Source: JAAYGD01 sp964428195
GTDB lineage: Bacteria > Bacillota_I > Bacilli_A > RF39 > UBA660
DNA: 35,219 nucleotides
Assembly (NCBI GenBank): GCA_964428195.1
Contig: CAYRXC010000005.1
Coordinates: 1 to 35,219, forward strand
Direction: 5' to 3'
Shown here: one piece after another, positions 15,170-23,658 of the stretch
Layout: each line of letters starts with the position of its first letter
Numbering within the stretch: position 1 is the first letter of the stretch
Notes under the pieces: model-generated
Database searches by the model: none
What the model was told of the DNA's origin: nothing
What the model saw: only the letters and a program-made list of their open reading frames with translations
Made by a program: the position numbers and the translations under genes

Positions 15170-16216
15170 TTATATTTTCCTTTCTAATTTTTTAAATCTT
15201 TCTTTTCCAAATATTTCATTTCTTAACTCTATTGTCTCATCCCATAATTTCCAAGCATCATTCTCTCGCATTTTGGGATCTATGATTACAAGCTTTCTAA
15301 TAAATTCTCTAATTTCTGGATCTATTGATAATGGCATTCCGTTTGTTTCAACATTTCCTCCTAATAACTTAATTGCAATTTTTCCTATCGAATATATATC
15401 ACTATTAGGAAGAACTCTTGTATTAGTATCCACTTCAGGAGCTGAGTATATCTCATTTTTTATCTTATATTTAGCAGAAATTTCATTAGCTTTATCGACA
15501 CACATTGAGAATCCCAACAAAGATACATTATGTGTTTCTGGATTTATAATCACATGCTCTGGCAATATATTTCCATGAACTATTTTTTTTGAGTGAAGAT
15601 ATCCAATAACACTGAACAATCTTTCTAACATCCACATTACATGAGTTGCAGGCACTCCTGATTTATACTCTTCAAGCAATTCATCTACTGAAAGTCCTGG
15701 AACATCTTGCATAATTAATGCATGACAATCATTTACTTTTAATTGTTTTATTACCTTGGGAAGAGAAACATGATCTAAAGTTTTCAATATTTCATATTCA
15801 TTTTTAACTAAGTCGTTATCAGCAGGGTCTTTTGCAATCTTTAAGTAAACAATTTCATCACCATTTAATCCTTTAAATACATTTGAGACATCTCCTTCAT
15901 AGTAATGTTCATAGAATTTGTATGAATCTATTTCAAGGAATGGTTTCTTTTTATCAAATAATTTAATTGGATCTAGTATTCTATATATATCTTCGTCTAT
16001 TTCTTTTAATGCTTTTTTATATAATAATCTTAATAAATTAAAAGCTTCTATAGCCATTGATTCTTCTTTTTTATCTTTGAAATTACCACTGTCGGGATGA
16101 AGAATTTTGGCATATTTTCTATATTTGCTTGAAACTTCTTCAGCACTTACATCTCCAAAAAAGTCAATTGGTCTTTTTGATTTAATTAATTTTTCGATAA
16201 TTTCTTTAATAAGCAT
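15170..16216 (-). CDS. J-domain protein fused to a degenerate protein kinase (pseudokinase)
   Basis: 348 residues. Residues about 15-70 form a J domain with the HPD motif (40-42) in KILHPDSG, which stimulates Hsp70 ATPase in known J proteins. Residues about 100-330 form a protein-kinase fold: VYLKIAKD gives the ATP-site Lys (K126) and E140 is the likely helix-C Glu, but the catalytic loop reads HGNILPEHV (214-222), with Asn for the catalytic Asp. The DFG position reads LGF (234-236), so both key Asp are lost. The later kinase landmarks are kept (IYSAPEV as APE-like, SDIYSIGKI). It is therefore a predicted pseudokinase or a scaffold. The start overlaps the uridine-kinase-like gene by 31 bases and has GGAGGGG before it. 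It probably acts with the vWA protein. No membrane segment. Confidence 0.8.
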   Translation of the reverse strand: MLIKEIIEKLIKSKRPIDFFGDVSAEEVSSKYRKYAKILHPDSGNFKDKKEESMAIEAFNLLRLLYKKALKEIDEDIYRILDPIKLFDKKKPFLEIDSYKFYEHYYEGDVSNVFKGLNGDEIVYLKIAKDPADNDLVKNEYEILKTLDHVSLPKVIKQLKVNDCHALIMQDVPGLSVDELLEEYKSGVPATHVMWMLERLFSVIGYLHSKKIVHGNILPEHVIINPETHNVSLLGFSMCVDKANEISAKYKIKNEIYSAPEVDTNTRVLPNSDIYSIGKIAIKLLGGNVETNGMPLSIDPEIREFIRKLVIIDPKMRENDAWKLWDETIELRNEIFGKERFKKLERKI

Positions 16217-16815
16217 TTCCCCTCCATTTCATTGTTGATGACTAAATCTGCTTGTTTTTTTTGAGGCAATCCATAACTGCTATACATTGGTATTATGTAA
16301 TCCTCAAAGTATTTTTCGATTGAGTCTCTTTTAGCATTATATTTATTTTGATCTCTATTCACCCTCCTTTCTAAACATATATCTAATGGAGTATTTATAA
16401 ATATTTTATATATATCAAGATGGTTAAGTAATCTAATCACATGTAGTCCTTCAAAAATATTTATATCCCCCATAGTTATAATCTTATCTTTAGATATTCT
16501 AGTGTTACTATTGATGTCATATGTTGGAACCATTATTGATTTATTCTTTAATAAGCTCTCAACATCATTAACAAATTCTCTTGTTTCAAAAGCATTAATT
16601 GAATCTAGTAAATATCTGCCTTTTAATGTTGGAATATTTTCTAAATTTTTATAGTAAGCATCTTGATCAATTATTGAAACTTTCATACTTTTTGATAAAA
16701 GATCTTTTATCTCGTTTGATAGAGTCGTTTTTCCACTACAAGTACAACCAGCTATTGCTATGTTGAAACATTGTTTATTAATTAAATATTTTTCTATCAT
16801 ATCTATTAGTTCCAT
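16186..16815 (-). CDS. Uridine-kinase/phosphoribulokinase-like P-loop kinase
   Basis: 209 residues of the uridine kinase/PRK fold. Walker A is GCTCSGKT (23-30). DQDAYYK (50-56) matches the family's substrate-binding DxFY motif. IFEGLHV matches FEGI, with the base Asp/Glu, and RRVNRD is the lid Arg segment. A small phosphorylated metabolite or nucleoside is the likely substrate; the specificity is not readable. True uridine kinase is possible but the operon context speaks for a dedicated pathway enzyme. It starts one base after the stop of the PurA-like gene and overlaps the next gene, so the cluster is translated as a block. Confidence 0.78.
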   Translation of the reverse strand: MELIDMIEKYLINKQCFNIAIAGCTCSGKTTLSNEIKDLLSKSMKVSIIDQDAYYKNLENIPTLKGRYLLDSINAFETREFVNDVESLLKNKSIMVPTYDINSNTRISKDKIITMGDINIFEGLHVIRLLNHLDIYKIFINTPLDICLERRVNRDQNKYNAKRDSIEKYFEDYIIPMYSSYGLPQKKQADLVINNEMEGKCLLKKLSKN

Positions 16816-16816
16816 A

Positions 16817-18229
16817 TCATCTCACCAAAATCTTTTCCTTTCTAGTTGGACCTACTGAAACTACAGAAGTTTCTACTCCAACTAATTCATTTATCAATTC
16901 AATATAATTCTTGCTTTGGTTTGGAAGTTTATCATATTCTGTTATATTCGATATGTCTTTTTCCCAACCACTTAAATCAATATATATTGGAACACATTGA
17001 TTTAAGTATTTAGTAATTTCTCCTTGATTATTATTTATATCAGTAATTATTGTGTCACCATTTATTAATTTATATTCAAACATTCTTTCAAATTCTTTAT
17101 CTATATTTCCTTTGTATTTGTATGAATTACAAATCTTTATTATTGGCATAGTGCTTAATCTATCTAAAGATGACAAAAACAATTCATCAACACTATTTAT
17201 TCTTTGTGAATATCTTAATAGTACACAATCTAACCAACCATTTCTCGGAGATCCATTCCAATAAGATGGTCTTTGATTCTCATCAAAAAGTAATGATTGT
17301 AACTGGTTGTTCTCTGTAGGTAATACTCCCATTCCATGTCTACTTGCAAATCCTTTAATAATCCCTATTTTTCTGATATTATCATTTTTATTTTCCAACA
17401 TTTTAAAAGCATTAAAGTAAGTTGTATCGAGTAATGTTGTATTTGGTTTTAAACCATATCTATGATCAAGCAGTATTCCTTGAGAACCCTCAAAAATTGA
17501 TTTCTCGCTTGGTATATAAAACTCAGAAAAACCTTTACAAATATTAAAATCTATTTTCGAAAATAATTCTATATATTTATTGACAAGCTTTTCTTTTTCT
17601 AAATCGTCTAATAAATATTGTATTTCTATCAAATCTATTAATTTATCGAATAGTTCCTTATCAATATATTGTTTATTAATATCTATAAAATTCTTAGTAA
17701 ATAAAGCTAAATCGTCAATTTTTTTATGTAATATATCCTTATCTTTCAAATCTTTTATTTGAATTCCCAAATTATTTTCATTTAATAGTCTTGGAACCTC
17801 GCTTACTCCAGTTCCAACGCTCCCTCTTCTTATATATAAATTGCTCAATTCTCTTAATCTATTTATCAATTTGTGATAAGGAGTAACAATATAACAATTT
17901 TCATCAATATATATTCTCTTTAATAAATCAAATCTGTTAATTTTAGTCTTATCAGAAAATTGTCTAATCTCTTCTAGTAAAGCAAATGGATTTACGACCA
18001 TATTACTTGAAAGATAAGTTTTACATCCTTCATTAAACATTCCTGATCCTAACTGACTAAACTTATGAAGTGTTCCTTCCTCGCTTATAACAGTATGAGA
18101 TGCTTGACAACCCCCGTTATATCTAATTATTTGCTTTACTTGTTCTCTATTTGTCAAATAATCGATAAATGATCCTTTTCCTTCGTCTCCCAATAGCATT
18201 CCAACTAATACATAAGCTTTATTGTTCAT
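16817..18229 (-). CDS. Divergent adenylosuccinate-synthetase-like ligase (PurA paralogue)
   Basis: 470 residues, homologous to PurA from end to end. Family landmarks: GDEGKG (14-19) with the general-base Asp; RYNGGCQASHTV (36-47) with the catalytic His but lacking NAGH; EGSQG (247-251) for EGAQG; SRHGMGVLPTE for the TTRVGxGPFPTE loop; RNGWLDCVLLRY for TGWLDLVALKY; and SVVSVGPTRKEKI for the C-terminal SVGPxRxxTI. Two substrate loops differ: the RGIGPAY loop that holds the IMP phosphate reads GTGVSEVPR (139-147), and the Arg-rich aspartate loop GRRRR reads GSPRN. GTP-dependent ligase chemistry may be kept with another acceptor or amine donor. The ATG overlaps the upstream stop (ATGA), and AAAGGA is 8 bases before it, so I prefer it to an ATG six codons earlier. 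It is not the housekeeping purA by context. Confidence 0.82.
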   Translation of the reverse strand: MNNKAYVLVGMLLGDEGKGSFIDYLTNREQVKQIIRYNGGCQASHTVISEEGTLHKFSQLGSGMFNEGCKTYLSSNMVVNPFALLEEIRQFSDKTKINRFDLLKRIYIDENCYIVTPYHKLINRLRELSNLYIRRGSVGTGVSEVPRLLNENNLGIQIKDLKDKDILHKKIDDLALFTKNFIDINKQYIDKELFDKLIDLIEIQYLLDDLEKEKLVNKYIELFSKIDFNICKGFSEFYIPSEKSIFEGSQGILLDHRYGLKPNTTLLDTTYFNAFKMLENKNDNIRKIGIIKGFASRHGMGVLPTENNQLQSLLFDENQRPSYWNGSPRNGWLDCVLLRYSQRINSVDELFLSSLDRLSTMPIIKICNSYKYKGNIDKEFERMFEYKLINGDTIITDINNNQGEITKYLNQCVPIYIDLSGWEKDISNITEYDKLPNQSKNYIELINELVGVETSVVSVGPTRKEKILVR

Positions 18230-19122
18230 CTTGAGAATCCTTTCCATGCTTCTACAGCTTCATCAAAGTGATGATTACATATATTGTCACAAAGCATATA
18301 GTTTCGATACCCCATTTGATACATAAGCTCTAAATCCGAATAATCTGCAAGTTCTACTCTATCTTGTCTTTCAAGTGATGAGAATATTCTTGATGCACAT
18401 ATTGCATCTTTATTCCTTTCTATTATTAATTTTAAATATTTTAATATATCTATCTTACCTTCCGTTTGTATGAATAAATCATCTCTAGCAGCCATTAAAT
18501 TACATTTCAAATCATTTTCTAATATTAATTTTATTCCCTTTAACGATTCAATCTTTGCAACTATTTCAGCATTAGGGAGATATCTTTTAATTTCTTCTAA
18601 GTCTTCTTCTTTTTCTACGAATGATGCCATTATTTTATTAAATTCATATTGACTACTTAATTTCAAAAACTCGATATCTTTCTCTGTAAGATAACCCTCT
18701 ATTTCCAAGTCCCTTGCTAATATATTGACAGATTGTCCAGCACCTAAAGCTTCTTTTGGAAGCGGATCTACTATTATCTTGTTACCTCGTGTTCTTACAA
18801 TATTACTAGTTCCACCATTTCTAAATAGCACTTTAGCTGGGTAAGTAATATCGATGTTGTGATTCAATTCTATTGCTTCATATAAAGGATCTGCCCACTT
18901 AATAATTCTAAGTTGTCTTCCTTTTGTGTCTAACCATATATCTTTGGAATATTGTTCTTTAAGTGACTTCAATATCGATAATGTTTCTTCAGTATTCATT
19001 AGTGAACTAGCTCCAGTATTATATCTTGCCGCCGAAATATTATAGTTACTTAAAATCTTATGTATTTTGTCCCTGTGACTTAAATTAGGTAATGTAGCAA
19101 TCAATGAACACTCTTTTTTCAA
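18226..19122 (-). CDS. Short pyruvate-kinase-like PEP-binding TIM-barrel enzyme
   Basis: 298 residues resembling pyruvate kinase without its C-terminal regulatory domain and with a short B domain (about 70-140). Active-site equivalents seen: R33 and N35 in AARYNTG (for ARLNFSHG), DTKG with R72 (65-72), K190 and E192 in AKIES (for AKIEN), and ARDDL (212-216) for ARGDL, keeping the metal-binding Asp. ICASRIF stands for ITATQML, with Ser for the catalytic-site Thr. Most PEP, metal and Lys residues survive, so it is likely an enzyme on PEP, pyruvate or a related enol acid, but not the glycolytic enzyme. The start is a TTG with GGGAG upstream. First gene of the NrtR-controlled operon. An HpcH/CitE-like lyase is the alternative assignment of the same superfamily. 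Confidence 0.75.
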   Translation of the reverse strand: MKKECSLIATLPNLSHRDKIHKILSNYNISAARYNTGASSLMNTEETLSILKSLKEQYSKDIWLDTKGRQLRIIKWADPLYEAIELNHNIDITYPAKVLFRNGGTSNIVRTRGNKIIVDPLPKEALGAGQSVNILARDLEIEGYLTEKDIEFLKLSSQYEFNKIMASFVEKEEDLEEIKRYLPNAEIVAKIESLKGIKLILENDLKCNLMAARDDLFIQTEGKIDILKYLKLIIERNKDAICASRIFSSLERQDRVELADYSDLELMYQMGYRNYMLCDNICNHHFDEAVEAWKGFSR

Positions 19123-19138
19123 AACACTCCCTTCTTAT

Positions 19139-19153
19139 GTGTATTTAATACAC
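19139..19153 (-). promoter_or_regulatory. Second NrtR-type operator in the operon leader
   Basis: GTGTATTAAATACAC on the minus strand, inside the longer palindrome TATGTGTATTTAATACACATA-like stretch (core plus flanks TAT/ATA). It lies about 50-65 bases after the predicted start site and before the TTG start, so it could act as a roadblock or a looping partner of the promoter operator. Confidence 0.7.
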
Positions 19154-19209
19154 ATATTTTGAGAAATAATAATGCATCTCTAGGATACATCTTCTTCTCT
19201 TACAATTTA

Positions 19210-19238
19210 AGTATAAGTGTATTTCCTACACTTGTCAA
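19210..19238 (-). promoter_or_regulatory. Operon promoter with NrtR-type operator in the spacer
   Basis: On the minus strand TTGACA (19238-19233), a 17-base spacer and TATACT (19215-19210). The spacer is AGTGTAGGAAATACACT: an inverted repeat GTGTA-N5-TACAC (19217-19231) filling the spacer, as in the nrtR promoter. Confidence 0.85.
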
Positions 19239-19262
19239 TAGTTTTTGAAAAAATAATTATAA

Positions 19263-20039
19263 TTATGATCCTACACTCTTATATTTTTTTATTCCATAGT
19301 TAAAATTTATAATTGAAACTATTAAAAATATGAATACTAATAATGGTGAGAATACATATAATATATTGTCTGATTTTTCCAATAAATATAGCAAAGGATA
19401 ATAATTAACAAAAGCATATGGAATGATAAAAGTAAATATAAATATGAAGGTTTTATTAAATATTCCTATAGGATATTGAGCCATATGTTTTCCTCCATCA
19501 GTAAACAAATTTCTAATCTCTAATCCTTGAACAGTATAGAAACAATAAGATGCTGTAAATAAAAATATAGAAAAGAAAATTACAATAGAACTCATAAGCA
19601 TTAGCACGAGTGTAATAATTTTGTAAATATCAAAATCAATATTCAAATTTATCAAAGATATAAATAAAATGATTATTGATTGCAAGGTTCTAGATGATTT
19701 TATTAAGTCGGATTTTGAACATAAGACTTGGAGCAAAATATTTCTTGGCCTTAATAGCAATCTATCGAAATCTCCACTTATTATTAAATCATCAAATTTA
19801 TCTATTCCCCTCGAAAATATCTCGTTTATTGAATATCCAAATTGGATTATTCCAAAACAAAGCAATACTTCATATAGAGTAAATCCCTTTATGTTATTAA
19901 ATCTCGAAAATAATGCAATAATGATAAAATAATAAGAAAACATAACAAAAAATTGAGATATAAATCCCATAATAAATGATTTTTTATATTCTATAAGAGA
20001 TTTTATATGCATTTTTAAAGAAGATATATATAGTTTCAT
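19263..20039 (-). CDS. ABC-2 type permease, COG3694/DUF990-like
   Basis: A 258-residue membrane protein with six predicted hydrophobic segments, the DUF990 (COG3694) half of a heteromeric ABC-2 exporter. The segment DKFDDLIISGDFDRLLLRPRNIL between helices 2 and 3 is a hallmark of this family, in which it couples to the ATPase. The gene follows its partner permease by one base after that gene's stop, with GGAGG straddling the junction. The substrate of such three-gene exporters (COG4586/4587/3694) is unknown in most bacteria. No terminator is obvious between this gene and the NrtR operon promoter 25 bases away. Confidence 0.85.
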   Translation of the reverse strand: MKLYISSLKMHIKSLIEYKKSFIMGFISQFFVMFSYYFIIIALFSRFNNIKGFTLYEVLLCFGIIQFGYSINEIFSRGIDKFDDLIISGDFDRLLLRPRNILLQVLCSKSDLIKSSRTLQSIIILFISLINLNIDFDIYKIITLVLMLMSSIVIFFSIFLFTASYCFYTVQGLEIRNLFTDGGKHMAQYPIGIFNKTFIFIFTFIIPYAFVNYYPLLYLLEKSDNILYVFSPLLVFIFLIVSIINFNYGIKKYKSVGS

Positions 20040-20040
20040 A

Positions 20041-20844
20041 TTAACCTCCTTGTATTACAGCTTTTCTTAAAGCTCTCTTTGTTATTATTTGTCCAATAAA
20101 AATCATTGCACCAAACCATATTATTCCTATCATCAACTCATATAGTGCAGCATTAATAGATATAGTTCCAATATATATTTTAAATGGAAGGTCAACTAAA
20201 TATTTAAATGGCAAAAAATCTGCAATAGTTGCTAAAAACTTTGGAAAGAAAGCTATTGGGATTGTTCCTCCCGAAAAAAGTTCTCCCAATACAATAAGAA
20301 AAGTCATCATTCCTCTTTCATCTAAAGTATAAAAAACAAATATATGATAAATTAATGCAATCGATGTCACTAATAAACTTGATAATAACATCGAAATAAG
20401 GAAAAGAATAAATGCTTCAAAACTCACAGGAAGACTTAATTGGTAAGGTGAAGGTAAAAGAAAAGCAAAAATCATTACTGGTAAAGATTTTAATATAATG
20501 TCAGCAATTCTATTTCCATACATGGTTGAATACCACTTTTTATAAAAGCTTATGGGTCTACATAGTTCATATGCTATATTTCCTTTTTTGATCATCGAGA
20601 TTAGATTTGATTCTCTTATCCAAACATATGTCAATGCATAAAACACTTGATTTAGCCAAACATAACTAACTAATTGATTCCAAGTCATAGGAGCACCTGC
20701 AGAGTTCGAATTATAAAAAGCTAAATATACCAAAATAAAAACAAATCCAAAAAATAACTGGGTGAAAATCCCCGAAATTGCAGCTGCTCTATATTGAAGC
20801 ATATTAATTAATTTTAATTTAAATAAATTAAAATATACTTTCAT
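20041..20844 (-). CDS. ABC-2 type permease, COG4587-like
   Basis: A 267-residue membrane protein with six hydrophobic segments and the GNIAYELCRPISFYKKWY coupling region between helices 2 and 3, the counterpart of the RPxN/RP motif in its partner. It belongs to the ABC-2 family COG4587 and pairs with the neighbouring COG3694-like subunit. The ATG overlaps the ATPase stop by four bases (ATGA), so the subunits are translationally coupled. Confidence 0.85.
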   Translation of the reverse strand: MKVYFNLFKLKLINMLQYRAAAISGIFTQLFFGFVFILVYLAFYNSNSAGAPMTWNQLVSYVWLNQVFYALTYVWIRESNLISMIKKGNIAYELCRPISFYKKWYSTMYGNRIADIILKSLPVMIFAFLLPSPYQLSLPVSFEAFILFLISMLLSSLLVTSIALIYHIFVFYTLDERGMMTFLIVLGELFSGGTIPIAFFPKFLATIADFLPFKYLVDLPFKIYIGTISINAALYELMIGIIWFGAMIFIGQIITKRALRKAVIQGG

Positions 20845-21824
20845 ATTTGATAATCCTTATATAACTTAATGATAATATTATCGATACTTTCATTATCTAC
20901 TTCAACATCTAATATGTTGTATTTACTTGAAATGTGTTTTAAAAATGATGAAATGCTCAACAAATTTATATCTATATTATATGAATAACCATTATCAATT
21001 TTTTCTTGTTTAACTAATCCTTTTTTATTAATTTTGTTAATCTTATCTTTTGTATATACTTTTAAATTTTTAATATTTCCATATTTGTCTTTCAATTTTT
21101 TTAGATTACCATCAAATAATATTTGTCCCTTACCTATCAATATTAATCTTTTAGCTAAAGCCTCTATATCATTCATATCATGAGTAGTCAATATTACTGT
21201 TGTTTTAAATTCTTTATTTATTTTTTTAATAAATTCTCTTACAATTTCTTTTGATACAGCATCTAATCCTATTGTAGGCTCATCAAGAAATAAAATGTTT
21301 GGTTTGTGAATAAGTGATGCAGCTATCTCACATCTCATTCTTTGACCAAGACTTAGTTGTCTGACTGGTATTTGAACTATTTGTTCTAAATCCAACATTT
21401 CAATTAATTCTTTCTTTGTTTTTTGATATTCTTCATTATCTATTTTATAAATATCCCTAAGCAAATCAAAAGTATCTTCAGCAGGAATATCCCACCAAAG
21501 TTGACTTCTTTGTCCAAATACTACTCCAATATTAGATACATATTTTTCTCTATCTTTCCAAGGATTCATTCCATTGATAACACAATTTCCACTATCTGGT
21601 ATTAAAATACCACTAAGAATTTTTATAGTAGTTGACTTCCCTGCTCCGTTAGGACCAATATATCCAACAATTTCTCCTTCTTCAATTTGAAAAGAAATGT
21701 CCTTTACAGCCTCTATATATATATACTTTCGTTTAATAAACGATTTTATAGATTCTTTAAGTCCACTTCTTCTCTTTGAAACTTTGAAGGTTTTACTAAT
21801 ATGATTCACATCAATAAAAGCCAT
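20841..21824 (-). CDS. ABC exporter ATP-binding protein (COG4586 type)
   Basis: 327 residues. Walker A YIGPNGAGKSTT, Q-loop VFGQRSQLWWDIP, signature RQLSLGQRMRCEIAASL (LSLGQ, slightly diverged from LSGGQ), and Walker B ILFLDEPTIGLDA are all present. The N-terminal stretch with KESIKSFIKRKY before the first strand and the WWDIP segment are typical of COG4586. A 70-residue C-terminal extension follows the core. It powers the two permeases encoded downstream. An extended -10 (TGATATAAT, hexamer 21867-21872) and AAAGGAA ribosome site precede it, so this is the first gene of a three-gene operon. Confidence 0.92.
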   Translation of the reverse strand: MAFIDVNHISKTFKVSKRRSGLKESIKSFIKRKYIYIEAVKDISFQIEEGEIVGYIGPNGAGKSTTIKILSGILIPDSGNCVINGMNPWKDREKYVSNIGVVFGQRSQLWWDIPAEDTFDLLRDIYKIDNEEYQKTKKELIEMLDLEQIVQIPVRQLSLGQRMRCEIAASLIHKPNILFLDEPTIGLDAVSKEIVREFIKKINKEFKTTVILTTHDMNDIEALAKRLILIGKGQILFDGNLKKLKDKYGNIKNLKVYTKDKINKINKKGLVKQEKIDNGYSYNIDINLLSISSFLKHISSKYNILDVEVDNESIDNIIIKLYKDYQI

Positions 21825-21894
21825 AAATTCATTCCTTTCAATAATAAATTAGTAATTCTACATGCAATTATATCATAAATAATTAAACTTAGTA

Positions 21895-23553
21895 CTATTT
21901 ATTACGATATATTATATTACCATTTTTAAGCTCAAAAATATTATCAATTTCTTTATAATTTGTTATCTTATGAGCTATCAGCAATATTATTCTATCGCTT
22001 TTAATAGCTTTTAATGTCTTAAAGAATATTTCTTGATTTTTTTTATCTAATGCACTTGTCGGCTCATCAAAAAATAATATTTTAGAATCTTTTATTAATG
22101 CTCTAGCAATTTCTATTCTTTGCTTTTGTCCTCCAGATAAATTGCTACCGTTTTCTAAAACAATAGTATCGAATTGCTTTTTCATTTTTATTATCTCATC
22201 ATATATATTGGATTTCTTACAAGCTTGTATTATTTCCTCATAAGTTGCATCAGGTCTTACTATTTTTAAATTATTATATATTGTATCATTTATCATAAAA
22301 GGCTCCTGATTTACCATACAGATCAAATTTCTTATACTGGCTTCTTCGATTTCATTAATATCTTTATCATCAAAAAATATTTTATTATTATCTACTTCAA
22401 GTAGTTTGCTCATTAATCCAAACAAAGTACTTTTTCCACTTCCAGAATATCCTATAAATACTGATATAGAATTCTTAAATATTTTTAAAGAAATATTATC
22501 TAGTATCTTATCTTTTTTTCCATATGAATAAGAGAGCTTGTCTATTGTAATTGAATCGATATTATTAATTATTGATTTCCCATACTTTTCTTGATTTTTG
22601 TTGTTAAATATTTCTAGTATCCTACTAGCTTTATAGTTTCCTTTTTCAAAGTATTCTTTAAGTTTTGCAAAGAATCCAATCAATTCATACATAAATCCAC
22701 TATAATCTAATATCATAAGCAATATCACTATAGATATTTGGTTGGTTGGAATTAAATATGTAATTGAATATAATATTAGTACAGATTCTAAAGCATATTG
22801 AAAAAAAGTTTTTATTCTACTATATAATGCATAAGATCTATCTTTGGATATTTGTTGCAAAGAAATTTGAGAAATAATACATACCGTATTTTTTTGAATT
22901 TGGTTTATAATTCCTAATCCTTTTATTTCTTTAATTCCTCTATAACTTTCATTAATCTTTGTATTCATTTTTTCTGATAATTCTTTTATAATTTCAGTAT
23001 ATTTTAAATCTTTTTTAATCTTTATTAAATCTACAAAATATAGAGATATTATTCCAATACTAAAAATAATACCACATTCATAGTTTAATATGAAAATTAG
23101 AATTAAAAATCCAAAATTAGTAGTTAAATCAACAAGTAATCCAAGGACATTTGATAAGAATGATGAAACTTCTAATACATCATCATTAATTCTTTCTAAG
23201 TAATAACCGCTTGAGTTATCTTTCAACTTTAAATATTTAGTATTATACATCTTATTTATTATGTCTTCCCTTATAGATGCCGCAACTTTATTAGTTAGTA
23301 TAGATGCGATTTTCTCCCATAAATACCAAAATATATGATGGAATAAAATAACGACAAATATTATTATAGTATATAATATCACTTCTTCTTTAATATTATC
23401 TGTTATCCCAATCAGTCTTTTTGTCATGAAAAATGGTAGCAACATTCCTAATGAACTTGCAAGAATCATAACTACTAATAAAATTTTTATTGTTCTAGTA
23501 TGACTTAAATAGTATTTTTTAAATTTTTTTATTTTTTTATATTTTTTAAACAT
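21895..23553 (-). CDS. ABC exporter, fused membrane and ATPase domains
   Basis: 552 residues with the MDR/lipid-exporter layout: a type I transmembrane domain (about 20-300, six helices) and an ATPase domain with Walker A GYSGSGKST (368-376), Q-loop NQEPFM, signature LSGGQKQR (472-479), Walker B ILFFDEPTSALD and the switch His in IAHK. It works as a homodimer or with another half transporter. There is no peptidase-C39 domain. A 36-codon ORF with its own promoter and a strong terminator lies immediately upstream, so the exporter may be expressed by read-through and could export the peptide or be controlled by it. The substrate is unknown. Confidence 0.9.
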   Translation of the reverse strand: MFKKYKKIKKFKKYYLSHTRTIKILLVVMILASSLGMLLPFFMTKRLIGITDNIKEEVILYTIIIFVVILFHHIFWYLWEKIASILTNKVAASIREDIINKMYNTKYLKLKDNSSGYYLERINDDVLEVSSFLSNVLGLLVDLTTNFGFLILIFILNYECGIIFSIGIISLYFVDLIKIKKDLKYTEIIKELSEKMNTKINESYRGIKEIKGLGIINQIQKNTVCIISQISLQQISKDRSYALYSRIKTFFQYALESVLILYSITYLIPTNQISIVILLMILDYSGFMYELIGFFAKLKEYFEKGNYKASRILEIFNNKNQEKYGKSIINNIDSITIDKLSYSYGKKDKILDNISLKIFKNSISVFIGYSGSGKSTLFGLMSKLLEVDNNKIFFDDKDINEIEEASIRNLICMVNQEPFMINDTIYNNLKIVRPDATYEEIIQACKKSNIYDEIIKMKKQFDTIVLENGSNLSGGQKQRIEIARALIKDSKILFFDEPTSALDKKNQEIFFKTLKAIKSDRIILLIAHKITNYKEIDNIFELKNGNIIYRNK

Positions 23554-23603
23554 AATTTCCTCCTTCTATTTATTAATTATTCATTGAATTAAATAGAAGA
23601 AGT

Positions 23604-23637
23604 AAAAAAAACTACTCAACTCATGTTAAGTAGTTTT
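23604..23637 (-). terminator. Strong hairpin between the 36-codon ORF and the ABC exporter
   Basis: On the minus strand a stem of about 13 bp (AAAACTACTTAAC / GTTGAGTAGTTTT, one G-T wobble) with a 4-base loop and a run of seven T. It stands between the promoter and the exporter gene, so it should act as a terminator or attenuator. Confidence 0.8.
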
Positions 23638-23658
23638 AATATATATTACTAAAATATG

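Noticed and set aside
16817..18229. PurZ-type phage enzyme making 2-aminoadenine
   Set aside because: The GDEGKG catalytic Asp is present, no phage genes surround it, and the partner genes differ from those of Z-genome phages.
14218..19122. A tellurium-resistance (Ter) system
   Set aside because: vWA and kinase-like genes fit loosely, but no TerD, TerC or TerB-like gene is present.
23608..23637. CRISPR-like or insertion-sequence inverted repeat near 23.6 kb
   Set aside because: It is a single hairpin with a T run, typical of an intrinsic terminator; no further copies or transposase were seen.
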